This document shows positions 56,211 through 64,000 of a DNA stretch of 64,000 nt, one piece after another. The position numbers and the translations under genes are program-made. The stretch comes from Neoceratodus forsteri (lineage: Eukaryota > Chordata > Ceratodontiformes > Ceratodontidae), in contig CM057451.1 of assembly GCA_016271365.2 (NCBI GenBank), forward strand, positions 370,533,501 through 370,597,500, given 5' to 3'. How positions within the stretch are numbered: position 1 is the stretch's first letter; every line of letters begins with the position of its first letter. Below the pieces are notes generated by a model, which did no database searches, was not told where the DNA came from, and saw only the letters and a list, made by a program, of their open reading frames with translations.

Positions 56211-57530
56211 CTGTCGAGGCCAGTATGGGGTGATTAGAATCATCCTGCTCCCCTGTGCCTCCAATTTGAGCAGCACCCTATGAACTAAGGGAAGAGGAGG
56301 AAATGCATACAGAAAGTATCTTGTCCACCGCAGTCTGAATGCATCCTGACAGAAAACACCAGGTTCTGGATTTCTGCAGCAGAACAGAGGCAGTTTTGCA
56401 CTGAGTAGGGATGCAAAAAGGTCCAGGTCTGGACTGCCCAACTCGTCGAATAGCAATTGCACGACATCAGAGGCTCTGTCAACTTTATGTGGAAGGACAA
56501 TGGATGTGTGGTTAGTGACCACAAAGTGCTGAGCATCCATTCTGTGGTCCTCATGTGTAGAAGGGACGTAGGCATCATAAATACGGACGATGCCCTGAGG
56601 CCCAACATCAGCTGCAATGAAAGAGCTTGAACAGAGTTGTTCTCCCTGATGTAGCGAACCATCTGGAGAATGTCGTTCCTCCTGTCCTTCGGAAGGAAAG
56701 CCCTTCCCTTACCCTTGAGGTATCCAGGAGGGCTCCTAAGAAGAGGAGCTACTGGGAGGGTTGAAGCTGGGAATTTTCCAGATTCAGTAGAAACCCCATC
56801 AATGCGAAGAACTGAGAAGCCATGGTGACTGCTTCCTGTTTCTCCTGCCTGGATGGGCTTGCTAAGCGCCAATCGTCCAGCTAAGGGATGACTTGAATGC
56901 CAAGTTTTCTGAGCTGCGTCGTGAGAACTGCAAAACACTTTGTAAAGACTCGAGGCACCGAGGAGAGCCCAAAGGGCAGGACTCGGAACTGGTAGTGCTG
57001 ACCCAGGGCTACAAAAGTGTAGATATTTGAGGTGACTTGGGTGCACTGGGAAGTGCTGGTAAGCATCCTGCATATCCAGGGATGCCAGCCAGTTGTACTG
57101 ATGAGTCAGCGGTAGTAGTGTTCCTAGGGAGATCATCTTTAACTTCTCCCTGAACAGGTACTTGTTTAACTTTCTGAGGTCGAGAATTGGGCACATGCTG
57201 CCCATCTTCTTTAGAACCAGAAAGTAGTGGGAGTAGAACTCTGTGTTCCGCTCTGCCCAGGGAACAACTTCTACTGCTCTGTTCCTTGGAAGTAAGAAGG
57301 TCTGACTGAGCGGAGGACAGACTGTGCTGCCGCTTGTGGGGAAGATCCGGAGAGATCTCTGCGAAACTGAGACAGTATCCCTCTCGGATAAGCTTGAGGA
57401 TCCATTTGTCTACTGTGATGGAGTTCCACTGGTTGTGAAACTGAGTCAGACGACCCCCCACTGCTGTAGCGGTGTCCACCTCGGGCAGCTGAGGTGGGAC
57501 ATGGGCTGGATTATCAGAGGGTGGCACTGG
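56070..57530 (-). pseudogene. DIRS-G reverse transcriptase-RNase H
   Basis: RT starts VGGRLTQFHNQWNSITVDKW (57460-57400), then PILDLRKLNKYL, NWLASLDMQDAYQHFPVHPS and FGLSSVPRVFTKCFAVL. The catalytic box reads stop-LDDW near 56880 (Tyr codon lost). The RNase H region is short, and the C-terminal tether is readable (SPDLDLFASLLSAKLPLFCC, MILITPYWPRQLWF). Several frameshifts. Confidence 0.85.
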
Positions 57531-57604
57531 GTGCTTTCGAGCCCTGTGTCTTTTGCAGCATTTTCTTTTGCGGCTAATTAGTTTGTTTTTTATTAAAAGG
57601 CTCC

Positions 57605-58397
57605 TCAGCCTTCATTTCATTTTTCATTTATTCTTTGGTAACCGGGTAAAGGTACTGGACCAAAGGTCCCTTTTCAGGTCCAATCCAGGCAAAAAACACA
57701 CACAAATACACAAATTCAATCAACAGCAATACAAAATCAAAAAATTACAAATTACAAATTGCAGTTACAAACAGATTTATGTAATAAATAACTTTTTAAC
57801 CTTTGTTTAAAAGTTAAAACAGAGGGAGCAATCCTAACATCAAGTGAGAGTGAATTCCAATACAAGGGTGCTGCTACTGAAAAAGTTCTAGAGCTTAATC
57901 TAAGCGGAGACCTGGGGACAAAATATAGGAGGCTGTCAGTCGACCTCAGGCTGGGAAGCAATTCTCTCATTACAACAAGATCAGAAAGAGAAAAAAGGGA
58001 GCCAAAGTAAAAACATTTATACATCAGACAGCCAACAAAATATTCTATTCTGCAACTAGGGGAAAACCACCTCAACCGAGAATAAAGATTACACCGGTGT
58101 GTCCTATTGGGGGCTCCTAAAATATATCTACAAATATTATTATAGGCCACAGTTAGTGCTTGCATTTCTTTTGTACCTATGTCATAATATAAAAAAGAAC
58201 TGTAATCAAAATATGGAAGAAGAGAACCAATAGCAATTGCTAATCTAGTTGCTTGTGAGAAGAATGACATGAATTTGTGTAACACCCCTATTCTTTGATT
58301 TACTTTCTTAACCATAGACTGAATCTGAGGTGAAAAGGTCAAACTGGGACCCAATAGTGTGCTCAAATACTTAAATTGAGACACTTGTTCAAGCAGA
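57605..58397 (-). mobile_element. L2/Rex1-like LINE, 5'-truncated, nested in DIRS-G
   Basis: Carries about 200 codons of the ORF2 C-terminus (VSQFKYLSTLLGPSLTFSPQ, LTVAYNNICRYILGAPNRTH, SSRTFSVAAPLYWNSLSLDV) and a 3' UTR ending in a tail with the hairpin ggaccaaaggtcc and a (ttcat)n-like simple repeat at 57613-57632. It interrupts DIRS gag after RKRQSFRGG. The open frame is long and mostly intact, so this insertion is fairly young. No clear target duplication. Confidence 0.85.
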
Positions 58398-58399
58398 CC

Positions 58400-60560
58400 A
58401 CCCCGAAACGACTGTCTTTTACGAAATTGTTGACGGTTCCTGCCCCTTTGCGGGACCACAGGAGCCGGCCTGGCTGTTTTAATGGAAGTACTAGTTTTCA
58501 CCACTTTTTTACCTTTCCTCCCCCCGATCCGGGACACTGGTGAACATGCACGCTGGTAATCGCTCGCCTCACCCTTGGCAACGCCACACCCTCCCGCCTC
58601 ACGCTTCCCATCGGACTCCACCCGATGGGAGTGGAACTACAGGGAGGGTGGACAACCACCCCCAGGAGGGGAGAGCTGCCGTAGGCTGCTCGATTCCGCT
58701 CCCTCCCTTCCTCCCATGTCGGCACCCCGATGACCTGAGGTCATTCCTGAACCTGGGTAGCAGGCATGGCGCGAGGCAAGGTGTCCAGCACCTCAGCCCT
58801 CAGTACCACCGGGCTGTCAGTCCTGGTTTTCTGAGCGGAATCCAGCGCTTGCTCAGCTTGGAGGCCAAACAGGTAAGCACCATTAAAGGGGACATTCATC
58901 ACCTGCTGTTGAGTATCGGGTGAGAAGCCTGATGTTCTGAGCCAGGAGTGCCACCTGATACAGATCCCAGTGGCAGCCACCCTAGCCACAGCGTCACAGG
59001 CATCCATAGAAGCTTTTAGCTGATTATTATTAGATTCTATGCCCCCGATAATAGTATGGAGAAGCTCCATGTTAATGTCAGACTCTGGGAGGTTCTCAAC
59101 CATTGATTTAAGAGTGTCACACAGGGTGTACTCATACTGAGAGTAATGGCCCTGGTAACTAGCAATACGCATGCCCACGGTTGTGGCTGCAAATGCCCAT
59201 TTCCCCACAGTGTCAGTCTTGCACGACTCCTTATTTATAGGCCGTGTTGTGGACTCCTGAGGGAGGACGGCTTTATTGTTCTCCGCAAGCACTACAAGGG
59301 CATCCCCAAAGGCTGTGATGCCAGGATAGGTCTGTCTTTGGGGGGGTATGCTTCCCATCTATGGGCTTGGCCACAGAAGGATTAAATGCCAGCCTGTCCC
59401 ACACTGCTTGAGACAGAGTTTCAAAGGGGGGGGGGGGGCACCGTGGAGAAAGGTCCACAGGAATGTTAGAGATGTGAAGGAACTCAAGACATAAAAGTCT
59501 GCCTGAGTCCACAGAGGAAGTTTGTAGGGCTAGGGTTCACCCCATATTCTTGAGGAGTGATTTGAAAGAAAGGTCTTCAATCAAGGGTTCAGCTAATACA
59601 GAAGGCTTGCTTTCCACCCCGTAAAAGGAGTCATCTTCCATGTGTTCAGACAACAGCAGGTCAGGGTCAGACTCATGATCCAATTCTACCCCGGAAAGAC
59701 CACCGAAGGCATGTGTAGGCCAGGTAAACACGGGAGACACTGAAACCTGTATCAGCATCGAGGACCCTGGCACCACAAGTGGCACCAATGATGCTACACG
59801 AGGTGCTCACACCACCACCGGCACCGCACGCAGCACCAAAGACAAAGCTGGCACTGACCGAGGCCCCCAACGCTGCCTGCGATATTGTCGAAGGGTGTGG
59901 TGTCACCGGGGCTGTCAGACCTGAAAGAAAGGGGAGGAGGAAGCGGTACCTGTGATAGCTGCTGCAAGGAAACAAGGTGAGGGGGTAAGGCATGTGGAGT
60001 CAGCGTCAATGGCGTTGGAACTGGAGAGGGCACTGCATGCACATCCTGACCCAGCCACGGCCCAGAGCTCCAAGACCCAAAGACTCAGGAAACGGATCCA
60101 CCGGCAAGAGTAACTAGGATAGCCGCCGCATCCACTGCTCCATAAGAGCGGCCCAGTGAGGGAACTGCTCACCGGAAGCCCCATCAGAGAACATAGAGTG
60201 GCTCCTGTGTCGGAAATCTCGGCCATTAAGACGGGGACCACCAAAGACCTTGCCTACCACTCTCTACAACTGAAGATTCCCTTGCAGACCTACCAGAGGG
60301 CAACCTCAAGTGGTAACGTTTCTTCTTCGTCCGGTGGGAAGAACAACTCAAGGCCGAGCGGTGCTGGATCCCCAACCAGGATCGGGAATGGGCCTGTTTC
60401 TTTTTGTGCTTTTGGGAGGACTGTCCTCCTTCCTGAGCACCAGACTGCCCATGGTCAGACCCCCCCCCCACGCAAAGGGCGGCTGACTGGACACAGCTCC
60501 ACTGCCAGAACAGCTTTCCAGCGAAGTCTCCCTACCGTCACTGATACAGTCCAAGGTCAA
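58400..60560 (-). pseudogene. DIRS-G Gag-like protein, heavily broken
   Basis: Best part is 58840-59358: EYTLCDTLKSMVENLPESD, then DACDAVARVAATGICIRWHS with WLRTSGFSPDTQQQVM and FNGAYLFGLQAEQALDSAQK, aligned to DIRS-C and B Gag. After the SINE, the basic tail resumes (RGRNRQQFRKRQSFRGG, 58397-58450). Upstream (59360-60560) has Ala/Ser/Gly-rich and KHKKKQ/RTKKKR-type pieces in several frames. The N-terminal zinc cluster is not found. Confidence 0.75.
58500..58818 (-). mobile_element. tRNA-derived SINE nested in DIRS-G gag
   Basis: Minus-strand head cccggtggtactgagggctg, gaggtgctggacacc, B box aggttcaggaatg, body agctctcccctcctggggg. Flanked by an imperfect 13-bp duplication: agtcctggttttc (58819-58831) and agtactagttttc (58487-58499). 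It splits gag between SAQKTR and KTSTSIKTARP. Confidence 0.8.
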
Positions 60561-60925
60561 CTCTGTTGATGACAGGCTGAGAGAATTTCTTCTTTTTAAA
60601 TAAATAATATTAAACAATTGAAACTAACTGAAAATTAATGACTATATAGCTGATGTCGTATAGATGGGAAGATTTGACTCCTGGCGGGTGAGCAACGTCA
60701 TCACTGAAGCGCACTTGACGACAGGGAAAAAAGAAACTGAGGCAGTTGGAGGGTCGATGCCAAGATAGCCTACACAGGTGTAAGCCAGCCTCGTGGTGCC
60801 ACACATGTGTGGTCCTACCTCAGAGCCGACTCTCCTGAGAAGTTTTGGCCCCCACAGGGTCCTAGTGCCTCTGGTGTAGTACACAGCAGTATGAATTAAT
60901 GGTGAAGACTAAGTCCTGGAAAATC

Positions 60926-61370
60926 AAGCCTGAGCCACTGGAGGGCCAGCCGGGGGAAGAAGAATCAAGCGGCCCATAGGATGCTCTCTTCCTCTGGGGA
61001 GGAAGAGTGTTGTGATCCGCTGCGTCACCACCACCTGGGTGACCACAGGTGGTGGTGTAAGGCAGCTATGGCTCAGACGGGAGCCACTGAAGCGAGTTCT
61101 CAGGTTGGCTGCATCTGGCTTCGCCAGCAGCCAATCCTGCTGCGCACTCCAAGCAAGAGGCAGAACACTACCGAAAAATGGAGGCACAGACACAGAAAGA
61201 TGAAGCCTCTGCCAGCCCACCACATCCAACGCTGGTTCTGCACCTCTATCCTATGGGGGAAAACTACCAATCTTTACTTCTGCCATGGGTGGCCAGATGT
61301 CTGTGGGGAAGAAATGCCGAAGGAGCCAAATGCATACCCAGCCCGGGGGGGGAGGGCCACATAGCAGTGT
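60926..61370 (+). mobile_element. SINE-like body without a clear tRNA head
   Basis: ggccagccgggggaag, then atcaagcggcccata and gatgctctcttcctctgggg match the body of the SINE at 52805 (aaatcaagcgtcccatggac; ctgctctcctcct). The head is missing or was lost at the junction with DIRS-G. Confidence 0.55.
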
Positions 61371-61655
61371 TTTATGGGTTGGCTGGTGGTCCCAATGGAT
61401 TGGAAGGCAGGATCTCAGGAGGATAGGATGGGATCAGGGCAATTGGCAATAGAATGAAGGAGGTTCCAATCTGGCCCAAAGCAGGAGAAAAAAGTAAAAT
61501 AAAAAACTATTTCTAAAAACCTAGATGCAGTTCACTATAACACTTAAGCAGACTCCTAGCAGTCCTCTAGAAGCAATGGCAAGGCGCACATCCCAAATAA
61601 GGCAGAAAGAGACTGGAGAATGGAGGACCCAAACACAGCAGATGATGGCAGAGAA
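61371..61655. other. short DIRS-F-type fragment in otherwise unassigned DNA
   Basis: 61549-61605 (gcagactcctagcagtcctc, then ggcaaggcgcaca) matches the recombinase 3' flank of DIRS-F at 16890-16942. No gene is seen in the remainder. Confidence 0.55.
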
Positions 61656-61850
61656 GAAAAAATTACTCAGCTTAGTAATGTTGTTTCTTCTAATGGAGTC
61701 TTGCTATATTATGACAATTGCAGTATGACCGCAGGGTAGAACTGCTCCGGAGGTGAAATAGTTAACTTTTCCATGCAGGCATGGAACTTAGAACGTGAGC
61801 TCGGTGGAAAACTCTGTCTGTTGTGCTTCAAAGGTAAACTGTCAGATCTT
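61656..61850 (-). repeat. DIRS-E left (3') inverted terminal repeat
   Basis: gaaaaaattactcagcttag and then tctaatggagtcttgct match 920-970 of DIRS-B. The inner part is more diverged (gttaacttttccatgcaggc). Confidence 0.87.
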
Positions 61851-62098
61851 TATGAGCTAAAACTCACTAAGGTTCTGTGTGGAAGCTGTAAACCACACTA
61901 GCCAACTGGCTACTAACATAAACACTCATTTTTGGTCTAAAACAAAGACTCAAGTCAGGAGACCCAAAAATGCAAAACACAACACCAATTCACCCAAAAG
62001 GAAGATGAAAACAACAAGGTGGGCATCAAAAAGTGCCATCCCTGTACTGCCCACCCACATCCCAAAACAGAGGTTCTGAGAGGGGCAGGCAGGGAGGA

Positions 62099-62190
62099 GG
62101 TCATAATATAGCAAGACTCCATTAGAAGAAACAACATTACTAAGGTGAGTAATTTTTCTTCAAACAACATGAAGTCTTGCTGTATTTGAC
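62099..62190. repeat. DIRS-E internal complementary region
   Basis: The first half is the complement of 61656-61720, including the copy-specific changes gtcataatatagcaa (ttgctatattatgac at the end) and acaacattac. The second half, ttcaaacaacatgaagtctt, equals that of DIRS-B. The shared private changes show the ICR is kept in step with the copy's own end. Confidence 0.9.
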
Positions 62191-62229
62191 AATTGAACTA
62201 CACAGCAGTACCCCCACGGAGGAGGGACA

Positions 62230-63688
62230 GAACCTACTTAGGAAATAGGCTCTGAAGCACGTCTGTGCCAAACCGAGCATCACTCCTAGCCTGGATGTCC
62301 AAGGAGTAATGCTTGGTAAAAGTGTGAACTGTTTTCCAGGTAGCTGCTTGACATATTTCTAGAATAGGGATGTCTCTGGCAGGAGCCAGAGAAGCAGCTG
62401 TACCTCTGGTAGAGTTAGCCCTCAGGCCTGAGGGAGGAACTTTACCAAACTTCTCGTAGCAGAATTGGATACAAGAGACAATCCACCTGGCAATGGATCT
62501 TTTAGTGGCTGGCTTCCTTTCCCAACTTCGCCATAGGTAAGGAACAGTTGGAAGGAGTCAAACCTATGACCCTTGGTACGCTCTATGTAGTAACTAAGGG
62601 CTCTCTTCACATCTAGGCTGTGCAGCCTCCTCTCCCCAGAGGAGGAGTGGTCAGTGAAGTACACTGGAAGAGAAATAGATTGATTAGGGTAGAAATCTGA
62701 AACCACCTTAGGCAGGAACTTTCTGTTAGTCCGAAGGACCACCTTATCTCTGTGAAAAGAGATAAACTCCTGCTCCACTGACAACGCTTGTAATTCACTT
62801 ATGCGTCTGGCAGAGGTGATGGCTACCAGAAACACAGTTTTCCAAGTCAAGTACTTGAGCTCAGCTGAAGACAAGGGCTCGAAAGGGGGTTGCATAAGCT
62901 GAGCAATGCAAACATTAAGATCCCAGGCAGGGGCAGGATCTCTGAATGGAGGGTTGGTGTGCAACAACCCCTTAAAAAACTTGGAAAATAGGGATGAGCT
63001 GAAAGAGAAGAGGATTTACCTGCTGAAATAAAGCAGACACAGCTGCCAAATGCACCTTGAGGGTAGCTGGTCTCAGCCCCAAAGAATTCAGGTGGACCAT
63101 ATAATCCAGGACTGTGGGTAGATCAGCAGAGACTGGGGAAATATGCTTTTCCGAGCACCATATGGAAAACCTTTTCCATTTGGAATTGTAAGTAGCCCTG
63201 GTGGAAGGCTTCCTTGAGACCTTCAATATATCCATTACACCTTGGGAAATGTGTAAATCAGCAAACTCTAACTCTTCAAGAACCAAGCCTTGAGATTGAG
63301 AGATGTGAGATTCGGGTACCAGACCCTTCCCTGGGCACAGGTTAACAGATTGTGATTCTTGGGAAGGCACAGGGGAGGATGGACTGCTAAGGACAGCAGG
63401 AGTGGATACCAGGGCTGCCTGGCCCAATCCGGAGCTATCAGAATGACTTTGCAGGATTGGGATCTGATTTTGACTAGCACTTTGAACAGGAGTGGAAAGG
63501 GGGGAAAGGCATAGAGAAACTTCCCCTCCCAATTGAGGGCTAAGGCATCCAGCGGCAGAGAGCCCAACACTGGGGGCCTGCAACACAAAAGAGGAAGTTG
63601 GTGATTGTCTGGGGCTGCAAAAAGATCTATCTGCGGGGTGCCCCATCTGGCAAATACTACTCCCAAGACCAGGGGATCCAGTGACCAT
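62230..63688 (-). pseudogene. DIRS-E tyrosine recombinase
   Basis: Two long open stretches: 62972-63688 (core-binding domain KPSTRATYNSKWKRFSIWC, LRPATLKVHLAAVSALF) and 62422-62967 (LTWKTVFLVAITSARRISEL, FISFHRDKVVLRTNRKFLPK, LDVKRALSYYIERTKG). The C-terminus reads RANSTRGTAASLA and TFTKHYSLDI. The first catalytic Arg, the second Arg and the Tyr are kept, but the box-II His reads Asn. The frames break near 62970 and 62500. The N-terminal 140 codons overlap RNase H in another frame. Confidence 0.88.
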
Positions 63689-64000
63689 TCGTGGTGGCCC
63701 TGGGAAATCCTGCTGAGAGCATCTGCCAGGACATTGTCCTTGCCTGGGAGGTGAGCTGCCGAAGAGAGGTGTTCAGGGAGTAAGCCAGAGACCACAATCT
63801 CATCGCTTCGGTGCACAAGGCCGTAGACCGAGTGCCCCCTTGCTTGTTGATGTACCACATTGTAGTGGTGTTGTCTGTTCTGACCTGAATACTCTTGTTC
63901 TGAACAGATTTGGAAAAAACTTGAAGTGCTAGAAAAACTGCTCTGAGCTCCAACAGGTTGATGTGGAGCAGGGATTCCTGGGGAGACCACAGACCCTGGG
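63268..64000 (-). pseudogene. DIRS-E RNase H, partial at window edge
   Basis: ELRAVFLALQVFSKS, then IQVRTDNTTTMWYINKQGG (catalytic Asp region). After a frameshift near 63740 come GKDNVLADALSRISQ, RWGTPQIDLFAAPDNHQLP and VILIAPDWARQPWYP. The RT lies outside the window. Ends at 63268 within the overlapping recombinase frame. Confidence 0.87.

Larger units (their letters stand above)
54797..60925 (-). mobile_element. DIRS-G retrotransposon, decayed, with two nested insertions
   Basis: Minus-strand DIRS: gag (60560 to 58400), RT-RNase H, then tyrosine recombinase and a left terminal repeat of the DIRS-F type. A LINE (57605-58397) and a SINE (58500-58818) are inserted in gag. The ICR is not found between the recombinase and the left end. 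The right end (60890-60925, atgaattaatggtgaagact) looks like the DIRS-C terminus, not the F type. The block may therefore be one diverged element or two partial ones. Confidence 0.75.
61656..64000 (-). mobile_element. DIRS-E retrotransposon, 3' part, runs off the window
   Basis: Same family as DIRS-B. 61656-61850 matches the left terminal repeat, 62099-62190 the ICR, then recombinase and RNase H, with the 5' part beyond the right edge. The interval between left repeat and ICR is also shared with B (acccaaaa, gcccacccac.tcccaaaa.ca, ggttctgagaggg). Less decayed than B in the recombinase. Confidence 0.9.

Overview
The window reads as intergenic DNA from a large, transposon-rich vertebrate genome. 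I recognise no host exon, tRNA, rRNA or other single-copy gene. The mixture of DIRS tyrosine-recombinase retrotransposons, CR1 and L2/Rex1-like LINEs, tRNA-derived SINEs and a TTAA-flanked MITE with AGGGACACTGTCA ends fits an amphibian best. A caecilian or salamander is plausible, but this is inference; no species-diagnostic sequence is visible. Nearly every coding remnant is broken by stops and frameshifts.

Layout: 1-6971 holds two DIRS copies, one (B, 920-6582) inserted into the 5' leader of the other (A). 7240-7465 is a tRNA-headed SINE with a LINE-like tail. 8050-13545 is a mosaic of unclassified direct and inverted repeats with a SINE inside. 16572-19398 is DIRS-F, an internally deleted copy. 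19786-26336 holds LINE pieces, a near full-length LINE (LINE-1, minus strand) and two minisatellites. 28556-29287 is an inverted repeat around a SINE. 30204-34704 is DIRS-C, which keeps both terminal repeats and the internal complementary region but codes only for a Gag-like protein. 35795-42915 holds two more minus-strand LINEs (LINE-2, LINE-3) and a SINE. 42931-43510 is a poly(A)-tailed insertion with a 15-bp target duplication. 43526-47257 is a CR1 element with a second CR1 nested in it. 50340-54480 has CR1 fragments, a MITE and SINEs. 54797-60925 is a decayed DIRS (G) carrying a nested LINE and a nested SINE. 61656 to the end is the 3' half of DIRS-E, a close relative of B.

How the parts work together: DIRS elements make Gag, a reverse transcriptase/RNase H and a tyrosine recombinase, and replicate through a circle templated by the internal complementary region. 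In B, C, F and E that region matches the joined reverse complements of the element ends that are visible. LINEs supply the endonuclease/RT that can also move SINEs; here a SINE shares its 3' tail with a LINE in the same window. The observations I rate highest are the Gag-only DIRS-C, a 2A-like motif at the start of the LINE-3 ORF2 (with a decayed counterpart in LINE-1), and the alternating inverted-motif array in 8470-11586.
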